Origin: Puniceicoccaceae bacterium
GTDB taxonomy: Bacteria > Verrucomicrobiota > Verrucomicrobiia > Opitutales > Coraliomargaritaceae
DNA length: 35,727 nt
Direction of reading: 5' to 3'
Assembly: GCA_002729725.1 (NCBI GenBank)
Contig: PBYS01000075.1
Span: 1 to 35,727 of the forward strand
The notes under the pieces are model-generated. The model made no database searches. It was not told the origin of the DNA and saw only the letters and a list, made by a program, of their open reading frames with translations. Shown piece by piece: positions 6,153-14,578 of this stretch. The translations under genes were made by a program, and so were the position numbers. How positions within the stretch are numbered: the stretch's first letter is position 1; the number at the start of each line of letters is the position of its first letter.

Positions 6153-6821
6153 ATGTTTCTACGACTCACACTTTTCTCGTTTCTATTTGCTAGTTTCGCC
6201 TCATTGCTGACTGCCTCGGCCTTGGTATGGGACAGCACCGAGGCCCACCTCAAGATGGAGCCTGAACAGGAACAAATCCGCACGAGCTTTAAAGTGACCA
6301 ATGAGGGCGAGAAGACTGTCCGCATTGCACGCGTCAAAACCAGCTGCGGTTGCACCGGCTCGATCTTAGACAAAAAAATCATCAAGCCAGGCGAATCAAC
6401 CGAGATCACCGCGACCTTCAACAAAGGCAAACGCCAAGGGCTCAATCGCAACCGCTTACAGGTCTTCATCGATAGCCAAGCGGAAGCTGTGGTGACACTC
6501 GCCATGAATGTCGAGATCCCCACACTGATTAAAGCGACACCGCAAATCGTTTACTGGAGCCCGAGTAGTTCGAAAACCGAACGCCGCGTGCAACTGAGTC
6601 TCGATGAACAGTACATGGATAAGATTCTGCGTATCGACTACGACGAGAGCCGTCTCACAATCACAGAAGAGCCTGGCGAGGCCAACAAAGGCATTCAGCG
6701 CGTACTAGTGATCGAGCCCAAAGACTACGACACACTCTATCGCGGGACGATTACTGTTCATGCCAGCGGCCCGAACAATCGCAAAGCGGAAACTCGCATC
6801 CATACATTCGTGCAACCGTAA
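6153..6821 (+). CDS. DUF1573 exported protein
   Basis: A 222-residue protein with a signal peptide (MFLRLTLFSFLFASFASLLTASA) and a DUF1573 immunoglobulin-like domain: FKVTNEGEKTVRIARVKTSC, then GCTGSILDKKIIKPGESTEI and FNKGKRQG. The paired cysteines in the TSCGCTG motif are conserved. A second beta-sandwich-like half follows (residues 125-220). A TTG at 6117 overlapping the preceding stop would add 12 residues, but the ATG at 6153 gives a better signal peptide. The function of DUF1573 is unknown. Pairing with MauE and a rhodanese suggests a periplasmic thiol or sulfur role. It converges with the GGT pseudogene, 12 bases apart. Confidence 0.85.
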   Translation: MFLRLTLFSFLFASFASLLTASALVWDSTEAHLKMEPEQEQIRTSFKVTNEGEKTVRIARVKTSCGCTGSILDKKIIKPGESTEITATFNKGKRQGLNRNRLQVFIDSQAEAVVTLAMNVEIPTLIKATPQIVYWSPSSSKTERRVQLSLDEQYMDKILRIDYDESRLTITEEPGEANKGIQRVLVIEPKDYDTLYRGTITVHASGPNNRKAETRIHTFVQP

Positions 6822-6833
6822 ATCACTGCGGCC

Positions 6834-8512
6834 TCAATTCGAGCCGCTAAGTTCAACAGCAACATTCGAACGTCGGGGATCGGCCACAGCAGTCACCTCG
6901 CCGCTGTGCGTATCGATGGAAACTGCATTGACGCCCCCAAAATAGTAGCGCGAGGGCTCAACGAAGTGAACATCCCAACCATAAGCTCGTAGCATGTCCG
7001 CTCGATCTTCTCCGTAACTAGGCTCGATTTCCACGTAGCGATCGGACTCGCTACGCGAGAGAGGCCGCCTCAAATGAAAACGTGTCCCTTTGATCGCATC
7101 TTCTAAACTGGAGCCATAAACCAAAACCGAACTCAGGATTTGAGCCACCGCGGTCGGAATTCGCTGCCCCCCTGGCGCACCCAAAGCCAAATAAGGCTGA
7201 CCATCCTTCAAAACCATCGTAGTGGAAATGGTACTTCGCGGACGCTTCCCCTCTGCGATAAAATTAACCGAACGCGTGGAGTTCACAGCAAAGTTCTTCA
7301 TGGTATTATTTAATAAGAAGCCCGTGCCCGGCGCGATCACAGCGGCTCCAAAACGACTGCTGAGCGACTGCGTGATCGAAGCCACATTGCCCGCCGCATC
7401 CACCACCACAAAGTGTGTCGTCGAACGAAGCCCCGACAGTTCATCAGCGCTTTGTGGGTGGTCGTAAGATGCACTGCTCACAGGCAGCGGCTGATCAATC
7501 GCACGCTTCAAGTCTCGCAAGGCGCCCGGGCTGAATGTTTCGGCGCGCGCATCATCACGTGTTAAATCATCGCCGAAGTGCCGGAAAACACGCGGATAAC
7601 TCGCGCGTAACACACGCCCCAATAAATCCAAGCGCTCCGCCGAAAAGTTGTCCGCATCATTGCGCACCTGCTCCATTGCCATCATCGACATCAGCACCGT
7701 GGCCCCGCCTGCCACCGGCGAGGCGGCAGTATAAATTTCATATTCATTCCAAGGGCTCGACAGTGGCTCAATACGGTGAGCTTGATAAGCTTGCAAGTCG
7801 GCCAAAGTAATCCAGCCCCCACCCTCAGCCATCCCCTTGGCCAGCATGCGAGCCGTGGCACCCGAGCGAAATTCTTCGATCCCATTGTAAGCAAGGCGCT
7901 CGAGCGTGGCGGCGAGATCTACATTCGCCATGCGTGTACCGACTTCCGGCGCAGCACCATCGACCGTATACCATTTGCGTGCCTCTGCGTTCTTACGCAA
8001 AGACTGACGGCTACGACTGTAGATAGCCGCCGAATGTGCATCGATCAAATAACCGGCGCGCGCGACTTTAGCAGCAGGCAACACCAGCTCCGCCCATGGC
8101 CGCGTACCAAATTGTTGGTGCAAGTCCCACATACCAGGCACGAGCCCGGGAGTGCCTACCGCTTTGAAAGAGCGCGTCTTAATTTGATAAGACGCATCGC
8201 GATAATCATCCACCGGAAACTGCAGCGGCGCTTGATCCAGGCTCTCGATAAAACTCACACGCTCTGTCGCCCTGTCGTAATAAAGAATCACAGCCTTTCC
8301 GCCCAAACCAGAGCCAAAAGGTTCGCAACACCCAGCGCCATCGATACCGCAACTGCTGCATCCGCCGCATTGCCCCCGGAACGCAAGACCTCGGCACCGA
8401 TTTCTGAGGACTCCCGACTGCCGGAAACTACCGCAGCCCTCGCAATCGAAGCAGCAGGCGCGAACAGCCTGCTAGCCAATAGCAGGATACAAATATAAGT
8501 GAACAAAGGCAT
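6834..8512 (-). pseudogene. ggt: Gamma-glutamyltranspeptidase with one-base frameshift
   Basis: Two frames together encode a complete 559-residue GGT. The first (from the ATG at 8512) has a signal peptide and EVLRSGGNAADAAVAVSMAL, then stops. The second resumes at GGKAVILYYDRA and continues through the autoprocessing site STTHFVVVDAAGNV, NNTMKNF and GAPGGQRIPTA to the end. The missing base falls near 8319-8322, inside the conserved NP..SGLGG motif: with one extra C the text reads ANPFGSGLGGKAV. GGT cleaves gamma-glutamyl bonds of glutathione and gamma-glutamyl peptides in the periplasm. This is a recent frameshift or a sequencing error, as the rest is intact. Confidence 0.85.
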
Positions 8513-8604
8513 GAGCGAATGGAGTAATGAGAGCTAATTTGAATTAATCGCGCGAGGGATACTCACCTTCTTTGATGAACTTAAATGCAGCTATTGTTCT
8601 TTTT

Positions 8605-8620
8605 TTGTGATTCATCACAA
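8605..8620. promoter_or_regulatory. 16-bp palindrome near the GGT start site
   Basis: TTGTGAT-TC-ATCACAA is a perfect 7-bp inverted repeat with a 2-base centre. It overlaps the transcription start predicted from the sigma-54 element at 8629-8645 (about 8617 on the minus strand), so it could be a repressor site. It resembles a CRP half-site pair, but the spacing is 4 instead of 6. Confidence 0.4.
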
Positions 8621-8628
8621 TCACCTTT

Positions 8629-8645
8629 AGCACTGGTAATGCCAA
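8629..8645 (-). promoter_or_regulatory. Sigma-54 (-24/-12) promoter for the left GGT gene
   Basis: On the minus strand the sequence reads TTGGCATTACCAGTGCT. It has the invariant GG and GC at the exact 10-base gap and matches 10 of the 13 non-N positions of the consensus TTGGCACGNNNNTTGCW. It lies 117 bases before the ATG at 8512. A half-site TAAGCAAC (8684-8691, minus strand GTTGCTTA) matches the left half of the second palindrome at 10210. The remaining 8646-8810 gap shows a TATAAA-like box before the activator gene and nothing else clear. Confidence 0.55.
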
Positions 8646-8810
8646 TTATTCTCAGTCGCTCTGTCCAAAATAAAAATAAATCATAAGCAACTGAATTTAC
8701 AAGACTTACGAAAGCACATAACAGTCATACCGACAATATCCACAAATCGAATACTACTTCAAATCGATATAAAACTTGCTCAAAACGGCTACGTTGTCTT
8801 TTTAACAACC

Positions 8811-10151
8811 ATGCAGCGCGCACTCATCATTGACGATACTCCCTCTCTCATAAGCGAAATTCGTCACTTGTTAAAAGGGGAGTATGCAATCACCTCCGCC
8901 CGCAGCCCCATCCGTGGTATACGCCGCGCCATCAGCGAAGAAATTGGCCTAGTCATCACCACCTTAAAGATGCGCGAGATGGGCGGTCTGGATGTAATTC
9001 GCCGTCTGCGCAGTCGCGGATACCAAGGCTGCATCGTCATGGTCACTGCATTCGGCGATGCTTCAACCGCGCAGGAAGCGATTCGACTCGGAGCGACCGA
9101 CTATATCACACGCCCTCTGGTTGCTGCCGAACTCATATCACGTCTAGCCCGTGCGTTAAAGAAGACCGACTCCGACAGCATCCCGCCCTTGCAGTCCATT
9201 GAAGAAGACATTTGCACACAAGACCCCGAGATGATCGCGCTCCTTGAGCTCGCACATCTGGCCGCCAATACAGACAGCCGCATACTAATTCTCGGAGAAA
9301 CTGGCACTGGCAAGGAACTACTCGCGAAAGCGATTCATCGCTACAGCCAACGTGTCAAAAAACCCTTTATAGCAATTAACTGTGCAGCGATCCAGGAAAG
9401 CCTGCTTGAGAGTGAACTTTTCGGACACGAACAAGGCGCATTTACCGGAGCACTCAGCCGTCGAATCGGGCGCTTCGAACAAGCGGGCACGGGCACACTT
9501 TTTCTAGATGAAATCGGGGAAATCTCCCTAGCTCTACAATCAAAGCTTTTGCGAGTGCTACAGGACGGGGAATACTATCGCGTGGGCGGCAATCAAAAAC
9601 TAAAATCGCGGGCGCGCATCGTGGCCGCCACCAATCAAACACTCAGACAAAGAGTGGAAAGTGGTGATTTCCGGGCCGACTTATTTTATCGTCTAAATGT
9701 AGTTAGTTTAAAACTACCGCCACTACGTCAACGCCCTGGAGATGTAAGCTTACTGGCAAATTTCTTCTTTCACCGTTTCCAAAGCGACAACAGCTTCGTA
9801 AAGCGCTTTTCAGAGCGGGCACTCGAACAACTTAAACGCTACAACTGGCCGGGTAATATTCGAGAATTAGAACATCTGGTCGAACGATCCAATATTCTCA
9901 TCCGCAAGCCTGTAATCGAACTAGAAGACCTTCCGCAGCATATTCAACATGCGTCTCTGAAAACGAATGCCCCGCTAGAACTCAATGTTGAAACTGCACT
10001 CAATTTTTCTGATGCTAAAGCACGCTTCGAAAAAAACTACTTCAATAACATCCTCGAGCAGTCTGAAGGCAATTATGCACTGGCTGCTCGAATGGCTGGA
10101 ATGGAGCGCACCGTCTTTTATCGCAAAGCTAAGAAGCTTCTAGCGAACTAA
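8811..10151 (+). CDS. Sigma-54-dependent activator (NtrC family) with degenerate receiver
   Basis: A 446-residue protein with three domains. The receiver (1-120) keeps the acidic pair Asp8-Asp9 and Thr79, but the phosphoacceptor Asp is Thr51 (VITTLKM instead of VITDLKM) and the conserved Lys is Arg101 (YITRPL), so ordinary phosphorylation should not work. The AAA+ domain (about 135-370) has Walker A GETGTGKE (162-169), the sigma-54 loop GAFTGA (209-214), Walker B LFLDE (230-234) and the arginine region [11 protein letters not shown] Fis-type HTH closes the protein ([20 protein letters not shown]). It would remodel sigma-54 RNA polymerase. It lies between two GGT genes with sigma-54 promoters, and no sensor kinase is adjacent. 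Confidence 0.93.
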   Translation: MQRALIIDDTPSLISEIRHLLKGEYAITSARSPIRGIRRAISEEIGLVITTLKMREMGGLDVIRRLRSRGYQGCIVMVTAFGDASTAQEAIRLGATDYITRPLVAAELISRLARALKKTDSDSIPPLQSIEEDICTQDPEMIALLELAHLAANTDSRILILGETGTGKELLAKAIHRYSQRVKKPFIAINCAAIQESLLESELFGHEQGAFTGALSRRIGRFEQAGTGTLFLDEIGEISLALQSKLLRVLQDGEYYRVGGNQKLKSRARIVAATNQTLRQRVESGDFRADLFYRLNVVSLKLPPLRQRPGDVSLLANFFFHRFQSDNSFVKRFSERALEQLKRYNWPGNIRELEHLVERSNILIRKPVIELEDLPQHIQHASLKTNAPLELNVETALNFSDAKARFEKNYFNNILEQSEGNYALAARMAGMERTVFYRKAKKLLAN

Positions 10152-10189
10152 AGCAGCCAGTACCTAAAGGTAGACCGCAGCATAGTATT

Positions 10190-10226
10190 GTTGCTAAAAT
10201 AGCAACGTAGTTGCTTAATTAGCAAC
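10190..10226. promoter_or_regulatory. Tandem palindromes, likely activator (UAS) sites
   Basis: GTTGCTAAAATAGCAAC (10190-10206) and GTTGCTTAATTAGCAAC (10210-10226) share the half-sites GTTGCT/AGCAAC, and their centres are 20 bp apart, two helical turns. Paired palindromes on the same helix face about 100-150 bp upstream of a -24/-12 promoter are how NtrC-type activators usually bind. The sites start 39 bases after the activator gene and end about 100 bases before the sigma-54 element at 10328. Terminator function is unlikely, as there is no T-run. Confidence 0.65.
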
Positions 10227-10327
10227 TGTGGCACACACCTATAGCAGCAAAAACATCTAAAACATAATCCACTGACAAAAAATGACTTAAACAATAACTT
10301 AGCGTTTTATCGAGAGATATTCAAAGG

Positions 10328-10344
10328 TTGGCACCACACTTGTT
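10328..10344 (+). promoter_or_regulatory. Sigma-54 (-24/-12) promoter upstream of the right GGT gene
   Basis: TTGGCACCACACTTGTT matches the consensus with a perfect TTGGCAC block and TTGT in place of TTGC, with GG and G at the canonical 12-base distance. Transcription would start near 10355 and run through the gene remnants at 10421-10745 into the GGT gene at 10796. The 10152-10420 gap holds this promoter and the tandem palindromes and nothing else I can identify. Confidence 0.7.
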
Positions 10345-10420
10345 AATAGAGGAAACGCATCCTGCAAATATTAACAAACATATAAGCAACAGAATATTCT
10401 GCTGATACAGCTAAATTATA

Positions 10421-10477
10421 ATGAGTCTCTCAAAGCCTATTAAAGTCGCCCAATTTGGATTGGGCCCCATTGGAATC
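10421..10477 (+). pseudogene. 5' fragment of a DapB-like NAD(P)-dependent oxidoreductase
   Basis: Nineteen codons, [19 protein letters not shown], read as the first strand and glycine loop of a Rossmann-fold dehydrogenase of the dihydrodipicolinate-reductase-like family (GLGPIGxE). The similarity stops near 10477, where the NhaC-type remnant begins in another frame. It looks like the original first gene of the sigma-54 operon, lost by a deletion that joined its 5' end to a different gene. Confidence 0.5.
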
Positions 10478-10478
10478 T

Positions 10479-10745
10479 TTCCCACTGGCCATGCCACTGG
10501 CATGGAGCCTCGCCCAAAGCGGCGGTCTGGAGCATCCTCTGCTTTTCTTGCAAATTTGCTTTGCCGCGGTGATCAACGGCAGCGTATTTGGCGACCAGTG
10601 CTCGCCCATTTCCGATACCACGGTTCTTAGCTCGCTGGCGACTGGTTGCGATCTAATGGATCACGTTAAAACTCAAATCACCCCCTCTTCGATCGCCGCC
10701 GTGATTGCTGTCATCGCTTGGACTTGCTTGACCTTCTTTGTATAG
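10479..10745 (+). pseudogene. 3' fragment of an NhaC-type Na+/H+ antiporter gene
   Basis: The frame encodes [20 protein letters not shown], then [20 protein letters not shown] and [12 protein letters not shown], and ends with a hydrophobic segment and a stop at 10745. The [15 protein letters not shown] motif is diagnostic of the NhaC family's late membrane segments. The N-terminal four fifths of an antiporter are missing, and the frame is fused to the oxidoreductase fragment, so the gene is dead. It lies between the sigma-54 promoter and the GGT gene. Confidence 0.75.
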
Positions 10746-10795
10746 CAATCAGTCCGACCACCAAAACTGTCACCATTTTTTTGATACACTTTTAT

Positions 10796-12640
10796 ATGAA
10801 CCTGTTCAGCCCACGCACTCTACTCTCAGTCAGCGCAATTGGCCTAGCTTCGCATATATACGCGGATACAGTGATCGTCAATGAATCCGATCCGGAAGTC
10901 CGCAGGGAAGTCGATGTTCGATTCGGCCCGGGAGCGGATGCTTCCTATTTCGCACGTAATGGAATGGTGACCTCCTCCTCCAATCACGCGACTTTTGCGG
11001 GACTGGAAATACTTCGTGCGGGCGGCAATGCCTTCGATGCGGCTGCAGCGGTGCAGATGGTGCTCTGTGTCACCGAGCCATACGCCAGTGGGCTCGGTGG
11101 CGGACTCTTTGCCATGGGCTATGATGCCGACTCGGATGAAATATTCGCACTGGATGGGCGGGAAGAATCGCCCAAGGCATTTCATGCGGGCCGTTTTAAA
11201 GATGATGCGGGTAAAGTAATGCCCTTCCGCGACCGTATCACCGGTGGCAATGCAGTCGGGGTGCCCGGCACGCTGGCGGCCTTCGTCAAACTGCAAGCGG
11301 AGCACGGCAGCATGAGCCTGGCCGAAATCTGCGAGCCTGCCATTCGTATCGCGCGTGACGGCTTTCGCGTGCCCGAGACTTTTGCCGCCAACTTAAAACA
11401 CCACTGGGACCGTATTTCGCTCTTTCCAGAGAGCCGACGTTTATTCAGCCGCCCGGATGGCAGCCCCCTGCAAGCCGGCGACCTCCATACAAACCCGGAG
11501 CTGGCAGATACCTTGACACTCATCGCTCAAGAAGGCGCCAATGTCTTCTACCACGGAGCGATCGCCCAAGACATCGTGCGCGCCGTGCAAACAGACCCAG
11601 TCCAAGCGGGCGTACTCACGATGGAAGACCTGGCACGTTACCAGCCGCTCGACCGCAGCCCTGTCGCAGTGAGCTTCGATCAATACTCGGTCTATGGCAT
11701 GCCCATGCCATCCAGCGGTGGCGCCACTCTCGGCCTGATGCTAAACCTGGTGCAAGCTCATGGCCTAGAAAACTTACGATGGGGCGATGCCGATACCTTC
11801 AGCCTCTTGCTCAATATTCAAAACCTGGCCTTCGCCGATCGTAATCATTACATGGCGGATGCGGATTTCGTAGATGTGCCAGTGGATGAACTGCTCAATC
11901 CTGCGTACGCTAGCGAGCGCGTTGCACTGATTCAATCCAACCAGGCCATCCCCACCCCGATCAAATATGGCAAGCCTGCTGGTGCCGTTTCACCGCCCCA
12001 AGCACAGCAGCTGCAGCACGAGAGCCAATCCACCACCCACTTCTCAGTCGTCGATCGTGATCGTAATGTAATCTCCATCACTTCCACCCTCGAGCAACAC
12101 TTCGGCTCCGGCGTCGCCGTGCCAGGCCGCGGATTTCTACTGAATAATGAGTTAACCGATTTCAATTCAACACAACACGACAAGGCCGGCGAACTCGCCG
12201 CCAATCGCCCCACACCTGGCTTGCTGCCCCGCCGCACTGCCTTAGGCGCGGCGGCCGACACACTCGGCGGCAAGCGCCCACGCTCCAGCATGAGCCCCAC
12301 TATTATACTCAAAGACGGACAGCCTTATCTGGTAATCGGCTCCCCCGGAGGCAGCCGTATCATCGGAGTGGTCTTCAACGCACTGCTCAACACGCTGGTA
12401 TTCGATTTTGACCTACAAGCCGCCATCAATGCGCCTCGCGTGATCGGCCGCAATGGTCGCCCTGAAATGGAATCGCCGCTCTATCGCGATACAACACTCC
12501 GCCAAGAACTCAAAGAACGTGGTTTCAAAATGGTAGACGCCCAAGCTGCAGGCTCCGTGCAAGCCATACGCGTGAATCCAAACGGCTGGCTGGAGGGCGC
12601 AGCTGACCCACGCCGCGAAGGCCTCGCGCTGGGGTATTAA
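10796..12640 (+). CDS. ggt: Gamma-glutamyltranspeptidase
   Basis: A 614-residue periplasmic enzyme made as a proenzyme. The ATG at 10796 gives a signal peptide (MNLFSPRTLLSVSAIGLASH, cleavage near IYA). Earlier in-frame codons lie in the antiporter remnant and are not needed. Visible motifs are LEILRAGGNAFDAAAAVQM, TEPYASGLGGGLFAMGYDA, the autocleavage site with nucleophile Thr413 in STTHFSVVDRD, LNNELTDF, and GSPGGSRIIGVVFN in the oxyanion region. It hydrolyses or transfers gamma-glutamyl groups from glutathione and related peptides. It has a longer linker before RPRSSMSPT than the left GGT. Its likely promoter is the sigma-54 element at 10328. Confidence 0.95.
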   Translation: MNLFSPRTLLSVSAIGLASHIYADTVIVNESDPEVRREVDVRFGPGADASYFARNGMVTSSSNHATFAGLEILRAGGNAFDAAAAVQMVLCVTEPYASGLGGGLFAMGYDADSDEIFALDGREESPKAFHAGRFKDDAGKVMPFRDRITGGNAVGVPGTLAAFVKLQAEHGSMSLAEICEPAIRIARDGFRVPETFAANLKHHWDRISLFPESRRLFSRPDGSPLQAGDLHTNPELADTLTLIAQEGANVFYHGAIAQDIVRAVQTDPVQAGVLTMEDLARYQPLDRSPVAVSFDQYSVYGMPMPSSGGATLGLMLNLVQAHGLENLRWGDADTFSLLLNIQNLAFADRNHYMADADFVDVPVDELLNPAYASERVALIQSNQAIPTPIKYGKPAGAVSPPQAQQLQHESQSTTHFSVVDRDRNVISITSTLEQHFGSGVAVPGRGFLLNNELTDFNSTQHDKAGELAANRPTPGLLPRRTALGAAADTLGGKRPRSSMSPTIILKDGQPYLVIGSPGGSRIIGVVFNALLNTLVFDFDLQAAINAPRVIGRNGRPEMESPLYRDTTLRQELKERGFKMVDAQAAGSVQAIRVNPNGWLEGAADPRREGLALGY

Positions 12641-12704
12641 AGGCCAAAAAATCCACTTGCTCTCGACGCAGCGTTAACATTCTTTCTGTGCCCGATCTAC
12701 CAAA

Positions 12705-13091
12705 ATGCTCAGGCACTGCTTCAAAATCCTCTTGCTCCTACTCAGCGGCTGGTTACTTACCGGACCGCTGGCTTTGCTGCAGCTGGGTGCCTGGGGCTGG
12801 ATGCTAGCGAGCTACTCACAGCAAAGCTCCTTGGAGCAAGCCATCGTAGAAACTTTCGGCGATGAGCGCCCCTGCGACCTTTGCCGTGTGATCGACGCGG
12901 TCGAAGAGACGGAATCCAATAGCGACACGGCTCAACGCAGCGATAGTAAAGACATCAAACTGATGCTCGGCCTCAGTCGAGCCATTGAAGTGATCGTGCC
13001 CACACAGGCCTATGCGCCCAAGGCAGCGATTGTATGTAAACCTGGGAATGCCCAGCAAAGGGTGCCCACGCCCCCACCGCGCGTGGCTTAA
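12705..13091 (+). CDS. Membrane-anchored CxxC protein, unknown function
   Basis: A 128-residue protein with an N-terminal hydrophobic region (residues 7-36, ILLLLLSGWLLTGPLALLQL) and a conserved-looking block LEQAIVETFGDERPCDLCRV containing CxxC at about residues 57-60, then a polar tail ending VPTPPPRVA. Similar short proteins with a PCxxC motif occur in verrucomicrobia next to outer-membrane proteins with His/Met-rich N-termini. I recognise the pattern but not a defined function. It precedes such a gene here, so a metal-related role is an inference. Confidence 0.6.
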   Translation: MLRHCFKILLLLLSGWLLTGPLALLQLGAWGWMLASYSQQSSLEQAIVETFGDERPCDLCRVIDAVEETESNSDTAQRSDSKDIKLMLGLSRAIEVIVPTQAYAPKAAIVCKPGNAQQRVPTPPPRVA

Positions 13092-13131
13092 AGACACAAC
13101 TAGCATTCTCAAATTAATTGTCCATCCATGG

Positions 13132-13158
13132 GGAGACAACGCTCTGTCGTTGCCTGCC
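13132..13158 (+). repeat. Possible REP-like hairpin with GGAG head
   Basis: GGAG is followed by a stem CAACG, loop CTCTGT, stem CGTTG, then a GCCTGCC tail. This resembles the GTAG-headed repeats elsewhere but has a different head and loop, so membership is tentative. It lies in the gap before the outer-membrane protein gene. Confidence 0.3.
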
Positions 13159-13259
13159 AATGGACGGAATGCCGCCCTTTCTGACCGCGGCAATCATCAA
13201 GCAGGCCCTGTAATCGATTCAAAACGGGCGCTGCACAAACATTACAAAACACATACAAA

Positions 13260-14363
13260 ATGAAAACTTCTACCCAATTCATCACACTCGCTCTCACACT
13301 CACTGCGGCCACAACCGCGCACGCCGCACCAGCCGCACCCGTCTTTAGCTGCTGCAGCACTGAGGAACATCAACACATCGCCCGCCCCGATGACCACGCG
13401 CCGATCTCTGTCATGGGCGACCATACCCATAGTAAAGGCGGCTGGATGCTCTCCTACCGCTATATGAACATGCAAATGGACGGCATGCGCAATGGCAGCG
13501 ATCGTGTTTCTTCCAGCGAAGTATTCGCTGCCAACTATGCAGTTGCCCCAGAAAGCATGACCATGGAAATGCACATGCTCGGCGCGATGTATGCCCCGAC
13601 GGAAAAGCTCACGCTGATGCTGATGGCCAATTACATCGAAACCGAAATGGATAACTTGGTAAACCCCGCAGTGGCTGGCATGATCAATGGGGGTGAGTCT
13701 GGATTCACCACAGAGAGCAGTGGCCTCGGCGATCTCAAAGTGTCCGCCCTCTATCGCTTCTACTTAGAAGACAATCGCAAGGCACACTTCGGCCTAGGCT
13801 TGAGCCTGCCCACTGGGTCTATCGACGAAAAAGACGACACCCCAGCCATGGGCGGTCGCCAGTACCAGCAACTCCCGGCCTCTATGCAGCTCGGATCTGG
13901 CACTTTCGACCTCTTACCTTCGCTCACCTTCGTTCAGCAATTTGATGAATGGTCATGGGGCTCACAGATGAATGGTGTCATTCGCCTGCAAGACGAAAAC
14001 AGCAATGATTACCGACTCGGCCACCAATTCGAATGGCTCAGTTGGGCAGGCTATAATCTCAATGAATGGCTCGGCCTGACTGGCGGTCTCAGTTATAAAT
14101 ACACAGGTGAACTCGAAGGTGACCAAAAGGACGTCAATCTTATGGCTCCAGGGATGCGCCAATCCGTCACCACCGCATTCGAAGAAAACTTCGGCGGCCA
14201 GCGCATCGACGTCCTACTAGGCGTGAACCTACTCAAGCCCAGCGGCGCGCTCGCAGGCCACCGTCTCTCGCTCGACCTGCGCCTACAACTCTGGCAAGAC
14301 CTGAATGGCTATCAGTTGGAGACGGATTCTACAGTTACCATCGGCTGGTCCAAAGCGTTCTAA
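13260..14363 (+). CDS. Outer-membrane beta-barrel protein (phenol-degradation MetA/transporter type)
   Basis: A 367-residue protein with a signal peptide (residues 1-22, ending AHA) and a short Cys/His-rich mature N-terminus ([20 protein letters not shown], then MGDHTH). The stretch [20 protein letters not shown] and repeating amphipathic strands follow, ending in an aromatic residue (IGWSKAF), typical of outer-membrane barrels. The closest family by pattern is the channel-like transporter group. The His/Cys/Met-rich start suggests copper or other metal binding, which is inference. The gene follows the CxxC protein gene and starts at the ATG at 13260. Confidence 0.75.
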   Translation: MKTSTQFITLALTLTAATTAHAAPAAPVFSCCSTEEHQHIARPDDHAPISVMGDHTHSKGGWMLSYRYMNMQMDGMRNGSDRVSSSEVFAANYAVAPESMTMEMHMLGAMYAPTEKLTLMLMANYIETEMDNLVNPAVAGMINGGESGFTTESSGLGDLKVSALYRFYLEDNRKAHFGLGLSLPTGSIDEKDDTPAMGGRQYQQLPASMQLGSGTFDLLPSLTFVQQFDEWSWGSQMNGVIRLQDENSNDYRLGHQFEWLSWAGYNLNEWLGLTGGLSYKYTGELEGDQKDVNLMAPGMRQSVTTAFEENFGGQRIDVLLGVNLLKPSGALAGHRLSLDLRLQLWQDLNGYQLETDSTVTIGWSKAF

Positions 14364-14375
14364 TCACTTCAATTC

Positions 14376-14469
14376 GTGGCGTGTCCGCTTGCCGGACGCC
14401 TCCAGTCTGCGAGTCTGTTCATCTCGACTCCTTGCCGTCGAAAGGCATTCGTAATGCGCGACACGCCAC
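14376..14469. repeat. Inverted REP-like doublet D (GTGG heads)
   Basis: GTGGCGTGTC (14376-14385) is exactly complementary to GACACGCCAC (14460-14469). Inside lie the hairpin GTCCG-CTTGC-CGGAC on the left and GCATT-CGT-AATGC on the right. The structure matches a REPIN with GTGG in place of GTAG. It lies just after the barrel gene's stop. An open frame through it would extend the next protein upstream, but that start is not credible. Confidence 0.6.
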
Positions 14470-14578
14470 ATTTTTTGAATATCTGAAGCTAGCAAAGAAT
14501 AACGCATTAGTATTATTGCTACGCCTCCCGATAGGAACGCTTTCACGTTGCCAACGATTCAGTATTCATAAAAGAAAC

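Noticed and set aside
6828..6847. GCGGC/GCCGC hairpin as a bidirectional terminator between DUF1573 and GGT
   Set aside because: It has a short stem, a 10-base loop and no T-run on either side, and it lies partly within the GGT coding sequence.
8300..8340. Programmed -1 frameshift in the left GGT gene
   Set aside because: The local sequence (CCTTTTG) is a poor slippery site and no downstream stimulatory structure was obvious. Mutation or sequencing error is simpler.
7776..8498. A 240-codon frame on the plus strand opposite the left GGT gene
   Set aside because: It is a shadow of the GGT coding strand, with no domain and arginine/threonine-rich composition.
8605..8620. TTGTGAT-TC-ATCACAA as a CRP site
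   Set aside because: The half-sites are separated by 4 bases instead of the 6 needed for CRP. I keep it only as an unassigned palindrome.
10190..10226. Palindromes as a transcription terminator of the activator gene
   Set aside because: The stems are AT-rich, there is no following T-run, and two matched copies at 20-bp spacing are better explained as binding sites.
10421..10630. A 69-residue protein from the ATG at 10421
   Set aside because: Only the first 19 residues resemble a protein family. The rest is an out-of-frame reading of the antiporter remnant.
14381..14578. An upstream start for the FG-GAP protein at 14381
   Set aside because: The extra 66 residues are translated from the REP doublet and would bury the clear signal peptide that begins at 14579.
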